Below, one piece after another: positions 6,024-16,200 of a stretch of DNA of 38,079 nucleotides. Within the stretch, counting starts at the first letter, position 1, and each line of letters begins with the position of its first letter. A program made the position numbers and the translations under genes. Source of the stretch: Bradyrhizobium sp. 21 (GTDB taxonomy: Bacteria; Pseudomonadota; Alphaproteobacteria; Rhizobiales; Xanthobacteraceae); the NCBI RefSeq assembly GCF_023073335.1, contig NZ_JADPJG010000021.1, positions 39,897 to 77,975 on the forward strand, written 5' to 3'. A model generated the notes under the pieces. The model was not told the origin of the DNA. It was given only the letters and a program-made list of their open reading frames with translations, and did no database searches.

Positions 6024-8120
6024 TCACTTGAAATTGCCCCAGCCCGGATCCGGCGCGAAGCGCTCGCCGAATCTCTGGGCCAGCGCGCGCAAGGTGGATA
6101 CGACATTGTCCGCGCCGCGCGTGCGCGCATAATTCAACGGACCACCACGGAACGGTGCATAACCGGTGCCGAAGATCATTGCGCCGTCGACCGAATCGGG
6201 ATCGTCGACGATGCCTTCGCGAAGCGCCGCGACGCAGACATTGGACATCGGCAGCACCAGCCGGTCGATCATCTGCTCGGTGACCCGCGGGCCGGTCTCG
6301 GGCAACGGCGCCTTCTCGGCCTTGCCCTCCTTCCAGGTGTAGAAGCCTTTGCCGGTCTTGCGGCCAAGTTCGCCCTTGGCGACCTTTTCGCGCAACCACG
6401 CGGGCGTGGGCGGCAACAGGTCACCGAACTTCGTGCGCAGCATGTCGCCGACATCGAGACAGATGTCGAGCCCGACCTGGTCGGCCAGCTCGATCGGCCC
6501 CATCGGCATGCCGAACTGCTCGGCCGCGGCATCGATCAGGCGCTGGTCGATCTTCTCGTCCAGCATCACCATCGCTTCCAGCATGTAGGGCGTCAGCGCA
6601 CGGTTGACGAGGAAGCCGGGCGAGCTCTTCACCGACAACGGCAGTCGGTCGATGGCGCCGACGAAAGCGAGTGCCTCCTTCAGCACTTGCGCGTCGTTGC
6701 CGTCATGGCTGACGACTTCGACCAGTTGCAGCCGTGACACCGGATTGAAGAAATGCAAGCCGACCAGCCGCTCGGGCCGCGCCAAATTGGTACGCAAATC
6801 CTGGAGCGGAATGCTCGAGGTGTTGGTCGCCAGAATGGCGCCGGGCTTCATCCGCGGCTCAAGACCGGCATAGATCTTCTGCTTGAGTTCGAGCTTCTCC
6901 GGCACCGCCTCGATGATGAGATCGGCGTTGCGGACGCCCTCCCCGTCCATGTCGGGGGTGAGGCGATCGAGCGCGTCGCGGACATCGGTGGGTTTCCGGA
7001 TGATCTTGCCAAAAAGCTCGGCTGCCCGCTTGACAGCGCCCGCGATCGGCTCCGCCTTCATGTCGGCAAGCGAGACGCGCAGCCCCTGCCCAGCGCACCA
7101 GGCCGCGATGTCGCCGCCCATGGCGCCAGCGCCGATGACGTGGACATGCTTGATGGTGTTGCCGGGGCCTGCGGCCTTCTTCATCTGCTCGCGCAGGAAG
7201 AACACGCGGATCAAATTCTGCGCGGTCGGCGTCACCATCAGCTTGGCGAAGGAGGCCTGCTCGGCCTTCAGCATCGCGGCCTTGCTGCCGCCATGGGTCT
7301 CCCAGAGATCGATCAGCGCGTAAGGCGCCGGATAGTGTTCGCGGGACGCGGCCTTTGCCGCCTCCGAGCGCATGCGCTTGGCCAGCAGCCCGCGCACGGG
7401 GCCGAAATTGGCCGCGTGCGTCAAAAGGCCCGGACGGGCCCGCTTCAAGCGGCCGAATAGCACGTCCTTCACCGCGTTGCGGACATGCCGCTCCTGCGTC
7501 ACGGTGTCGACGAGGCCGAGCGATTTCGCCCGGCGCGCATCGATGGTGCGGCCGGTCAGCATCAGCGCCATCGATTGCGTCGGGTTGACCAGCGCGGTGA
7601 AGCGCGCGGTGCCCCCGAGGCCGGGATGCAGGCCCAGCATCACCTCGGGGAAGCCGAAGCGCGCGCCGTCGATGGCGATGCGCGACTGGCAGGCGAGCGC
7701 GACCTCAAGCCCGCCGCCGAGGCAGAAGCCGTGGATCACCGCGACTGTCGGCAGCTTCAGCGCTTCCAGGTGATCGACCACCGCATGCGCGGCGCGAATG
7801 CGCGTCTCCACCATCGCGGGATCGCTGGCGCCGCGGAATTCGTTGACGTCGGCGCCGGCAATGAAGCCGGACGGCTTTGCGGAGCGGATCACGAGGCCGG
7901 CCGGGCGCTCGGTCTCGATCGCGGCGAGCACGGCGTCGAACTCCTCCATCACGTCCGAAGAGAGCGTGTTGGCGCTGGCCTCGGCGCGGTCGAACAGCAG
8001 CCAGGCGACGCCGTCGGCATCGCGCGTCAGCTTGAAGTGCTTGTACGGGCCATCGGCTGCGGGCTGAGGCCCGAGCGCGAGCACGCGATCGCCGAGGGCG
8101 GTCATGATCCTGGAATCCAT
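6024..8120 (-). CDS. fadJ: Fused enoyl-CoA hydratase / 3-hydroxyacyl-CoA dehydrogenase
   Basis: A 698-residue bifunctional beta-oxidation enzyme. The N-terminal crotonase domain keeps the oxyanion stretch IAGADVNEF and both catalytic glutamates (E139 in GGGLEVALAC, E159 in FPEVMLG). The NAD-binding domain begins with VIGAGAMGGDIA near residue 328, and the dehydrogenase histidine is in LHFFNPVSR. C-terminal HCDH domains follow. It converts enoyl-CoA to 3-ketoacyl-CoA. The ATG at 8120 lies two bases after the thiolase stop; a GTG at 8126 overlapping that stop is possible. FadJ is preferred over FadB because the partner thiolase resembles FadI, but the distinction is a judgement. Confidence 0.92.
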   Translation of the reverse strand: MDSRIMTALGDRVLALGPQPAADGPYKHFKLTRDADGVAWLLFDRAEASANTLSSDVMEEFDAVLAAIETERPAGLVIRSAKPSGFIAGADVNEFRGASDPAMVETRIRAAHAVVDHLEALKLPTVAVIHGFCLGGGLEVALACQSRIAIDGARFGFPEVMLGLHPGLGGTARFTALVNPTQSMALMLTGRTIDARRAKSLGLVDTVTQERHVRNAVKDVLFGRLKRARPGLLTHAANFGPVRGLLAKRMRSEAAKAASREHYPAPYALIDLWETHGGSKAAMLKAEQASFAKLMVTPTAQNLIRVFFLREQMKKAAGPGNTIKHVHVIGAGAMGGDIAAWCAGQGLRVSLADMKAEPIAGAVKRAAELFGKIIRKPTDVRDALDRLTPDMDGEGVRNADLIIEAVPEKLELKQKIYAGLEPRMKPGAILATNTSSIPLQDLRTNLARPERLVGLHFFNPVSRLQLVEVVSHDGNDAQVLKEALAFVGAIDRLPLSVKSSPGFLVNRALTPYMLEAMVMLDEKIDQRLIDAAAEQFGMPMGPIELADQVGLDICLDVGDMLRTKFGDLLPPTPAWLREKVAKGELGRKTGKGFYTWKEGKAEKAPLPETGPRVTEQMIDRLVLPMSNVCVAALREGIVDDPDSVDGAMIFGTGYAPFRGGPLNYARTRGADNVVSTLRALAQRFGERFAPDPGWGNFK

Positions 8121-8122
8121 GG

Positions 8123-9406
8123 TCACACCGCCTCGATCAGCATGGCGCCGCCGAGCCCGCCGCCGATGCATTCGGTGGCAACACCGCGCCGCGTGCCGAG
8201 CCGCTTCATCGCGTTGACGAGATGCAGCACGATGCGGTTGCCGGAGGTGCCGACGGGATGGCCGAGCGAGATCGCGCCGCCATCGACATTGAGCTTCTCA
8301 CGATCGATCTCGCCGGCCGCACCGTCGAGACCCAGAATCTCACGGCAGAATTTGTCGTCGTTCCAGGCGGCAAGGCAGCCGAGCACTTGCGTCGCAAAGG
8401 CCTCGTTGAGCTCCCAGGTCTCGACGTCCTTGATCGTGAGGTCGTTGCGCTGGAGCAGCGGCGTTACGGACATCACGGGGCCGAGCCCCATGATGCTGGG
8501 ATCGAGCGCGGCCCAGTTGCTGTCGACGATCGCGGCCAGCGGCGTCAGCTTGTGTTTCGCCACCGCCGCGTCGGAGGCGAGGATCACCCAGGACGCGCCG
8601 TCGGTAATCTGGGAGGAATTGCCGGCGGTGACCTGGCCCCAGGGTCGCTCGAACACCGGCCGGAGTTTTGCCAGCGTCTCGGCCGTGGAGTCCGGACGCA
8701 CGCCGTCGTCATGATCGAAGAAATTTCCATCGCGGGAAAAGGCCGTCTCGACCTCGCCTTTGAGAAAGCCTTCCGTCTGCGCATGTGCGAGCCGGCGGTG
8801 GCTCTCGGCGGCATAGGCATCGGACTGTGCGCGCGTAATGCCGAAAAGATGACCAACGACTTCGGCGGTCTGCCCCATGTTCAAATCGGTAATGGGATCT
8901 GTCAGGCCGCGTTCGAGGCCGATGATCGGCTTGAGATAGCGCGGGCGCAGTTTAAAGGCAGCGGCCAGCTTCGCAGCAACACCCTTGGCGCTGGCAAGGC
9001 CTGCGAACCAGCGCACGCCGGAATTGGGCCAGACCAGCGGCGCGTGGCTAAGCGCCTCGGTGCCGCCGGCCAAAATCATGTCGGCGTGACCCTCGCGGAT
9101 GTAGCGGTAGGCGGTGTCGATCGACTGCATGCCGGAGCCGCAATTGATCTGCACCGTGAAGGCGACCATGTCCTCGCCCATGCCGAGCCGGAGCGCCGCG
9201 ACGCGAGCCGGATTCATCTCGTCCGCGATCACGTTGACGCAACCCAGGATGACCTGGTCGAAGTCCGTTGGTGCAAACGGCTGGCGCGCCAGCAGCGGCC
9301 GACCGCACTGTATGGCGAGATCGACGGGCGTGAACGGTCCGGGCCCCGAGCGTGCTTTGAGAAACGGCGTCCGGCTGCCGTCGACGATGAAAACCGGTCG
9401 TGCCAT
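8123..9406 (-). CDS. fadI: 3-ketoacyl-CoA thiolase, FadI-like
   Basis: A 427-residue thiolase that cleaves 3-ketoacyl-CoA to acetyl-CoA and a shortened acyl-CoA. The acyl-accepting cysteine is C89 in INCGSGMQS. The catalytic histidine is H383 in SLGHPVGTSGNR and the second cysteine is C413 in ATECIGGGLGG. Length and the segment GEIDREKLNVDGGAIS before the histidine resemble FadI more than the 390-residue FadA type. The start codon overlaps the fadE stop by one base (TGATG), and the fadJ-like gene follows after two bases. The three genes form one operon. The partner subunit of the trifunctional complex is expected to be the fadJ-like product. Confidence 0.92.
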   Translation of the reverse strand: MARPVFIVDGSRTPFLKARSGPGPFTPVDLAIQCGRPLLARQPFAPTDFDQVILGCVNVIADEMNPARVAALRLGMGEDMVAFTVQINCGSGMQSIDTAYRYIREGHADMILAGGTEALSHAPLVWPNSGVRWFAGLASAKGVAAKLAAAFKLRPRYLKPIIGLERGLTDPITDLNMGQTAEVVGHLFGITRAQSDAYAAESHRRLAHAQTEGFLKGEVETAFSRDGNFFDHDDGVRPDSTAETLAKLRPVFERPWGQVTAGNSSQITDGASWVILASDAAVAKHKLTPLAAIVDSNWAALDPSIMGLGPVMSVTPLLQRNDLTIKDVETWELNEAFATQVLGCLAAWNDDKFCREILGLDGAAGEIDREKLNVDGGAISLGHPVGTSGNRIVLHLVNAMKRLGTRRGVATECIGGGLGGAMLIEAV

Positions 9407-11673
9407 CAGCTCGCCGCCCTCTGTTCACCGAGTTCCTGGAAGAACTGATGCACGTCGCCGGTTTTCTTGTAAATCGGCGACAGCGCCTCTGGCGCAAAAT
9501 CATCGACCTCGATCACTTTTGTGACGGCTTCATGAGCGGCTGCGAGCTGCTCGCCCTCGACCTGCGTGATCACGCCCTTGGCCGCCGCCTCTTTCCAATC
9601 GCTGAGACGCGCGGCCCGCATGCGCCTGGCGATCGCGTCCGTGCTGGCGACCAGCTTGAACGCGCGCTCCAGCCGGGCAAAGCCGCCGTCATCGTCGACA
9701 TGAGCCAGATCCGGCGTCAGACGCTCGCGCGCGGCCGAGGGCTCCAGCACGATGCCAGCGCATTGGTGCACGACGCGGTCGGAGGGACCGAGCACGCGCG
9801 CACCGAACGGCTGGACGACAAGCTTGAGGATCACAGCGACGAAACGGTTGGGCAGGTTGGCGAGGATTTCGGCAAGCCGGTTCTCGATGGTCTTGAACCC
9901 CGTCGCCATGCACCATTCCAGCGCCGCAAAATCCTCCTTCTGCCGGCCCTCGTCCTGCCAGCGCTTCAGCGCCGCCGAAAGCAGGTACAACTCCGAGAGA
10001 ATGTCGCCGAAACGCGCCGACAGCATCTCCTTGCGCTTGAGCGCGCCGCCAAGCGTGAGCAGAGCCATGTCGGCGCAGAGCGCAAACGCCGCGGAGTAAC
10101 GCGAGAGCTGGCGATAGAATGGCGTGGCGTCGCCCGCATCGGGCGCAAGCGCGAAGGCGCCAAAGGTCCAGCTCCGGCCGAACGCGCGCAACAGCGTCCG
10201 GAAGCTATGGCCGACATGCTTCCAGAACGCCTCGTCGAACGCCGCGAGCCCGCGTTCGCGATCGGTGTCGGCGAGCGCATTCATCTCGTCGAGCAGATAG
10301 GGATGGGCGCGGATCGCGCCCTGTCCGAACACGATGAGGTTGCGGGTCAGGATATTGGCGCCTTCGACGGTGATGCCGACAGGGACGGCGCGGTGCAGAT
10401 TGCCGAGATAGTTTTGCGGACCGTCGATCACGGCCTTGCCGCCATGGATGTCCATGGCATCGTCGACCGCGGTGCGCATGCGCTCGGTCGCATGCAGCTT
10501 CATGATGCCGGAGATGACGGCGGGATGAACGCCGGCATTGAGTGCCGCGCAGGTCAGCCGCCGCGCCGCGTCGAGCTGATAGGCGGTTGCGACAATGCGC
10601 GCCAGCGGCTCCTCGACCCCTTCGAACTTGGAAATGGAAATGCCGAACTGCTCGCGGATGCGGGCATAGGCGCCGGTGGTGCGCGCGGCATAGGCTGCGC
10701 CTGCGGCCGACAACGAAGGCAACGAAATACCGCGGCCGGCGGCGAGCGCCGTCATCAGCATCTTCCAGCCCTGCCCCAGCCGTGCTTCACCGCCGATGAC
10801 GTAGTCGAGCGGGATGAAGACGTCGCGGCCGCGGTTCGGACCGTTCTGAAACACCTGCATCGACGGCAGGTGGCGCTGGCCGATCTCGACGCCGGGCAAG
10901 CTCGTCGGGATGAGCGCCACGCTGATGCCGAGCTCCTCCCGATCGCCGACGATATGATCGGGGTCATAGGCCTTGAAGGCGAGGCCTAGCAGCGTCGCGA
11001 CCGGGCCGAGCGTGATGTAGCGCTTGTGCCAGTTGAGCTTGAGGCCGACGACCTCGCGTCCCTCGAAAGTGCCTTTGCAGATGATGCCGGTGTCGACCAT
11101 CGAGGCGGCGTCAGAGCCGGCCTCAGGGCTGGTGAGACCGAAGCAGGGAATATCGCGGCCGTCGGCAAGGCGCGGCAGCCAGCGTTCCTGCTGCTCCTTG
11201 GTGCCGAAGTGCATCAAGAGCTCTCCGGGGCCCAGCGAGTTCGGCACCATCACCGTCACCGCGGCGGCGATCGAGCGGGTCGAGATCTTGCGCACGACTT
11301 CCGAATGGGCATAGGGCGAGAAGCCGAGGCCGCCAAATTCCTTCGGAATGATCATGCCGAAGAATTTTTCGCGCTTGATGAAGGCCCACACGTCCTGCGG
11401 CAGGTCGCGCAACTCCCAAAAGATCTTCCACTCGTCGAGCATGGCGCAGAGTTCATTGACGGGGCCGTTGAGGAAGGCCTGTTCCTCTTCGGTCAATTTC
11501 GCCGGCGTGATGCTGAGCAGTTTCGACCAGTCGGGATTGCCGGTGAAGAGATCGGCATCCCACCAGACATCGCCGGCCTCCAGCGCCTCGCGCTCGGTGT
11601 CGGACATCGCGGGCAACACGCCGCGCGCCCAGGAGAAGATCGGTTTTGTCAGGGTGTCGCGGCGGAAGCTCAT
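9406..11673 (-). CDS. fadE: Acyl-CoA dehydrogenase, FadE type
   Basis: A 755-residue acyl-CoA dehydrogenase that catalyses the first oxidation of beta-oxidation. It is longer than the usual 380-residue enzymes and carries the FadE C-terminal extension (DUF1974-like) from about residue 500. The FAD and substrate core is seen in FGLTSPEAGSDAASM, the helical domain in QFGISISKFEGVEEPLARI, and the FadE-specific VGITVEGANILTRNLI near residue 450. The ATG at 11673 is preferred over that at 11685 because GAGG sits six bases upstream of it. It is the first gene of the fadE-fadI-fadJ run, and a yciA-like gene follows. FadE proteins are usually linked to the membrane electron transfer chain. Confidence 0.93.
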   Translation of the reverse strand: MSFRRDTLTKPIFSWARGVLPAMSDTEREALEAGDVWWDADLFTGNPDWSKLLSITPAKLTEEEQAFLNGPVNELCAMLDEWKIFWELRDLPQDVWAFIKREKFFGMIIPKEFGGLGFSPYAHSEVVRKISTRSIAAAVTVMVPNSLGPGELLMHFGTKEQQERWLPRLADGRDIPCFGLTSPEAGSDAASMVDTGIICKGTFEGREVVGLKLNWHKRYITLGPVATLLGLAFKAYDPDHIVGDREELGISVALIPTSLPGVEIGQRHLPSMQVFQNGPNRGRDVFIPLDYVIGGEARLGQGWKMLMTALAAGRGISLPSLSAAGAAYAARTTGAYARIREQFGISISKFEGVEEPLARIVATAYQLDAARRLTCAALNAGVHPAVISGIMKLHATERMRTAVDDAMDIHGGKAVIDGPQNYLGNLHRAVPVGITVEGANILTRNLIVFGQGAIRAHPYLLDEMNALADTDRERGLAAFDEAFWKHVGHSFRTLLRAFGRSWTFGAFALAPDAGDATPFYRQLSRYSAAFALCADMALLTLGGALKRKEMLSARFGDILSELYLLSAALKRWQDEGRQKEDFAALEWCMATGFKTIENRLAEILANLPNRFVAVILKLVVQPFGARVLGPSDRVVHQCAGIVLEPSAARERLTPDLAHVDDDGGFARLERAFKLVASTDAIARRMRAARLSDWKEAAAKGVITQVEGEQLAAAHEAVTKVIEVDDFAPEALSPIYKKTGDVHQFFQELGEQRAAS

Positions 11674-11830
11674 GGCAAACCTCATGGGATCGGCGCGGAT
11701 ATGGGCATTTTAGCGGAAACTGGCCGGCGGAGGTGAACACTTCGCCTGCGAAAAGACGCGAATTGACGCGGCTGGGGGCCGCCCAAGGACCATAACGGCC
11801 GGGGCGTGGTGGCAGTTCCGGGAGGGGGCG

Positions 11831-11881
11831 GTCGCCGGATGGAGCGAAGCGCCGGGTTTCGCCGCGCTCCATCCGGGCGAC
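11831..11881. repeat. Palindromic intergenic element
   Basis: Arms GTCGCCGGATGGAGCG (11831-11846) and CGCTCCATCCGGGCGAC (11865-11881) pair over 16 bases with one bulged base, around an 18-base loop. It lies between the flavin reductase gene and the fadE upstream region. GGATGGAGCG / CGCTCCATCC arms are, as I recall, typical of a dispersed Bradyrhizobium element. It could also work as a transcription stop for a minus-strand transcript ending at 11892. Confidence 0.65.
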
Positions 11882-11891
11882 AGGTTCGGGC

Positions 11892-12515
11892 CTAATCCGG
11901 CCGCACCATCTCGAACATGTTTTCCGGCTTGATCTCGAAATAATCACCGCTGCGTCCGGCGCGGACGATCGGCCGGGCGGCGGCGGTCTGGTACACGCCG
12001 TCCTTGATCATGGCCTTGTCGATGTGGACGGCTACGACCTCGCCCAGCGTCAGCCAGGCATTGGCTTCCTTGCCGTCGGCGCCCTTGAGGCGGACGATGT
12101 CGGACACCTTGCACTCGAACGCGACCGGGCTTTCGCCGACGCGCGGCACGTTGACGAGCTTGCCGGGCACTGCGGTGAGGCCCGCGACCTCGAACTCGTC
12201 GACCTCAGGCCCGACGTGGGCGGCGGTCGCGTTCATGTGCCTGGCCAGGTCCATGGTGGCGAGATTCCAGACGAACTCGCCGGTCTGCTGGATGTTCGCG
12301 ACCGTGTCCTTCCAGTTGGTGGAGGAGAAGCCGATGATCGGCGGCACATAGCAGAACGCGTTGAAGAAGCTGTAGGGCGCGAGGTTGACGTGGCCCTTGG
12401 TGTCGCGGGAGGAGATCCAGCCGATCGGCCGCGGCGCGACGATGGCGTTGAAGGGATCGTGCTTGAGGCCGTGGCCCTTGGCGGGCTCGTAGAAGTGCAG
12501 ATCTTTGTCGGTCAC
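11892..12515 (-). CDS. Flavin reductase-like FMN-binding protein
   Basis: A 207-residue protein of the flavin reductase/DIM6-NTAB family, which binds FMN in a split-barrel fold and reduces flavins or serves as the oxidoreductase partner of monooxygenases. The signature NAIVAPRPIGWISSRD (residues 23-38) and NLAPYSFFNAFCYVPPIIGF are typical of the FMN phosphate-binding region. EFVWNLAT and the MNATAAHV region follow. The start is GTG at 12515. It lies 71 bases after the TetR gene on the same strand and may share its transcript. No monooxygenase gene is next to it, so its partner is unknown. Confidence 0.87.
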   Translation of the reverse strand: MTDKDLHFYEPAKGHGLKHDPFNAIVAPRPIGWISSRDTKGHVNLAPYSFFNAFCYVPPIIGFSSTNWKDTVANIQQTGEFVWNLATMDLARHMNATAAHVGPEVDEFEVAGLTAVPGKLVNVPRVGESPVAFECKVSDIVRLKGADGKEANAWLTLGEVVAVHIDKAMIKDGVYQTAAARPIVRAGRSGDYFEIKPENMFEMVRPD

Positions 12516-12586
12516 GCGCTTGCTTCTCCGCTATTCGCCAATCCGGGCAATGCGAAGCAGCTTATAAAGGGAAACCCGCCGGCCCG

Positions 12587-13186
12587 TCAGTGGCGCGGGG
12601 ACAGACCCGCGATGACGAAATCGATCATCTGGTCGATGGTCGGGCCCGGCTTGGTGGCGCACTGGGCGATCATCTGAGGGTGGAAAAAGCGCATCATCGC
12701 GGTGCAGGCACAGAGCGCGGCCAGTTGCAGATCCGGCGCCTCGAACTCTCCGGAGGCCACGCCTTGCGCGATCATCTGGCCGATGACCCCGGCAATGCAC
12801 TCCATGTGGTTGACGCAGACGTCCCAGTCCTCCTGCATCGCGATTTCGACCATCTCATGCAGCTTGGAATCGCCGACATAGCGCTCGGTGTTCATGCGAT
12901 GGATGGTGGTGAGCAGTTCGCGGAAGCGCGGCAGTACCGGACCGGGCCTCGCCACGATCCGCTGCGCTTCCAGTTCGACCTCGCCCATCAGCGAGCGGGC
13001 CACCGCCTGATGAATCGCCTTCTTCGATTCGAAGAAGCGATAGACGTTGGCGGGGCTCATCTTGAGCTCCTTGGCGATGTCGCCGACCGTGGTCTTGAGA
13101 TAGCCGATCTGGCGGAACAGCCGCTCGGCCACCTCGAGAATACGATCCCGGGTGTCGCCTTCGATATGTTCCGAAACCAGTGTCAT
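12587..13186 (-). CDS. TetR-family regulator of the RND pump
   Basis: A 199-residue TetR-family repressor. The helix-turn-helix is at residues 12-58 with RILEVAERLFRQIGYLKTTV, then VGDIAKELKMSPANVYRFF, the common recognition helix. The C-terminal ligand domain is helical and typical of regulators beside RND pumps. It is the last gene of the pump operon (35 bases after the permease stop). This placement suggests it represses the operon, including itself, through the palindrome at 17690-17715. The inducer is unknown, and no second regulator gene is present near the pump. Confidence 0.9.
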   Translation of the reverse strand: MTLVSEHIEGDTRDRILEVAERLFRQIGYLKTTVGDIAKELKMSPANVYRFFESKKAIHQAVARSLMGEVELEAQRIVARPGPVLPRFRELLTTIHRMNTERYVGDSKLHEMVEIAMQEDWDVCVNHMECIAGVIGQMIAQGVASGEFEAPDLQLAALCACTAMMRFFHPQMIAQCATKPGPTIDQMIDFVIAGLSPRH

Positions 13187-13221
13187 CTGTCAGGACTCGT
13201 CAATCAGCAGTTCATCTTCAC

Positions 13222-16200
13222 TTATTCAGCCGCCTCAGCAAGCGGAATTGCGTTCTGGTCATCGCTCCCATGCTGCGGCGCGGCAGGCTGCTCAGGGGTG
13301 CCTGCCTCGTCCAGGCTCTTGCGGAACCAGAGGGCGTAGAGGCCCGGCAGGTAGAGCAGGGTGAGGAAGGTCGCAACGAACAATCCGCCCATGATCGTGA
13401 TCGCCATCGGGCCCCAGAATGCCGAGCGCGACAGCGGGATCATGGCGAGAATGGCGGCGAGCGCGGTCAGCACCACCGGGCGGGCGCGGCGGACGGTCGC
13501 CTCCACGATCGCTTCGCGGCGGGTCAGGCCGTGTGAGACGTCGGTCTCGATCTGGTCGACCAGGATCACCGCGTTGCGCATGATCATGCCGGCCAGCGCG
13601 ATCAGGCCGAGCAGCGCCACGAAGCCGAACGGAGCGTTGGCAATGTTGAGCCCGAGGGAGGCGCCGACGATGCCGAGCGGCGCGGTCAAAAACACCAGGA
13701 TCAGGCGCGAGAAGCTCTGAAGCTGGAACATCAGCAGCGTCAGCATCACCATGACCATCAGCGGGAAGAGAACGAAGATCGAGGCGTTGCCCTTGGCGGA
13801 TTCCTCGAACGCGCCCCCCGCCTCGATGCGGTAGGCCGGCTCGAGGTTGTCCTTGATCGCCTTCAGCTTCGGAGCAATCTGACCGGTGACGTCGGGCGCC
13901 TGCACGCCATCGACGACGTCGGAGCGCACGGTGATCGCCATGTCGCGGTTACGCCGCCACATGATCGGCTCCTCGTGGGCATACTCGATCCTGGCGATCT
14001 GCTGCAGCGGCACGGCAACGCCGTTGCGCGAGGTGATGGTGAGATCACCGACGCCGCCGAGGTCGAGGCGTTCGGACGAGACCGCGCGGGCGACCACGCC
14101 GACCTTTTCGATCCCGTCGCGCACGGTCGTCACCTGTGAGCCCGAGATCAGCATCGACAGCGCCTGCGACACGTCCTGCGGGGTCAGGCCCATGGCGCGG
14201 GCGCGATCCTGGTCGACGACGAGCTTGAGGTAGGGCGACTGCTCGTTCCAGTCGAGCTGGACGTCCTTGACGCTCTTGTTCTGCCGCATGACGTCGCGGA
14301 CCTGGTAGGCGATCTCGCGCACCTTGTTGGCGTCGGGGCCGATCACGCGGAACTGCACGGGAAAACCGACGGGGGGACCGAAATTGAAGCGGTCGACGCG
14401 CACGCGGGCCTCGTTGAGCGCGCCGTCGGCAACGGCGTTTTCAAGCTTGGCCTTGATACGCTCGCGCGCCTCGACGCCCTTTGCGACGATGACGATTTCG
14501 GCAAAAGCCTCGTTCGGCAGCTGCGGATTGAGGCCCAGCCAGAAGCGCGGCGAGCCCTGCCCGACATAGGCCGTATAGGTCTCGATGTCCTTGTCGTCCT
14601 TGAGCAACGTCTCAGCCTTCTTCACCGCCTTTTCCGTGACGTTGAAGGCGGTGCCCTCCGGCAGGCGAAGCTGGAGGAACAGCTCGGGGCGCTCGGACAG
14701 CGGGAAGAATTGCTGCTGGACGTGGCCGAATCCGACGATCGAGGCGATGAAGATTCCGACGGTTGCGGCCACCACGGTGATGCGGTGGTTGACGCACCAT
14801 TGCACGATAGCGCGCAGGCCGCGGTACATGCGGGTCTCGTAGACCGCATGCGGATCGTGATTGTGGTGCACCTTGATGTTGGGCAGCAGCATGACGCCGA
14901 TATAGGGCGTGAAGATCACCGCCACGAACCAGGACGCGACCAGCGCAATCGCCACGATCCAGAAGATGCTGCCGGCATATTCGCCGACCGCGGAATTGGC
15001 AAAGCCGATGGGGAGGAAGCCAGCGGCCGTGACCAGCGTTCCCGTGAGCATCGGAAACGCAGTGGATTCCCAGGCAAAGGACGCCGCACGCATGCGGTCC
15101 CAGCCCTGCTCCATCTTCACCACCATCATCTCGACCGCGATGATGGCATCATCCACCAGGAGGCCGAGCGCGATGATCAGCGCACCGAGCGTGATGCGGT
15201 GCAGGTCGAGCGACATCGTGTTCATGACGATGAAGACGATTCCGAGCACCAGCGGTACCGACAGCGCGACCACGATGCCGGTGCGCCAGCCGAGCGCCAG
15301 GAACGAGACGAACAGGACGATGACGAGCGCTTCCATGAAGGAGTGCACGAATTCGCTTACGGCATGCTCGACCACCTTGGGCTGGTCGGCGATCAGCTTG
15401 ACGTCGACGCCCTGCGGCACCGCCTTCATGAATTCAGCCGTCGCCTTCTCGACCTCCTTGCCGAGATCGAGGATGTTGGCGCCCTTGGCGGTGACGACGC
15501 CGATGCCGATCGCGGCCTTGCCTTCCTGACGGACGACGAAGCTCGGCGGGTCGACATAGCCGTGGGTGACGGTGGCGATATCGCCGAGGCGAAACACGCG
15601 GCCGTCGCTCTCGACCGGCGTCTCGGCGACGGCCTTGGCGCCGTCGAGCGCACCGGTGACGCGCAGCGGCACGCGCTGCGAGGAGGTCTCGACCGTGCCG
15701 GCCGGCGTCACGTTGTTCTGCTTGGCGAGCGAATCGAACAGCGCCTGCGGCGTGATGCCGAGGGTGGCAAGCTTGGCGTGCGAGAACTCAACGAAGATGC
15801 GCTCGTCCTGGTTGCCGTAGACGTCGACCTTGGTCACACCGGGCACCTTCAGCAGGCGCTGGCGGAAACCTTCCGAGACCTTCTTGAGCTGGGCATAGTC
15901 GGTACCGTCGCCGGTCATCATGTAGAGGATGGAATCGACGTCGGAGAACTCGTCGTTGACGACAGGTCCGAGAATCCCCGCGGGCAGCTGGCCCTGCACG
16001 TCGACCAGCTTCTTGCGCAGAAGATAGAAGAGATACGGCACGTCCTTTGGCGGCGTGGAATCGCGGAAGGTCACCTGGAGCGCGGTGAAGCCGGGCTTGG
16101 AGTAGGTCTGCACCTTCTCGAAATAGGGCAGCTCCTGGATCTTCTTCTCGATGGGATCGGCGACCTGGGCCTGCATCTCCTGCGCGGTCGCGCCCGGCCA

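Noticed and set aside
9400..10989. Plus-strand open frame (529 codons) opposite fadE
   Set aside because: Antisense shadow of fadE, with no recognisable domain.
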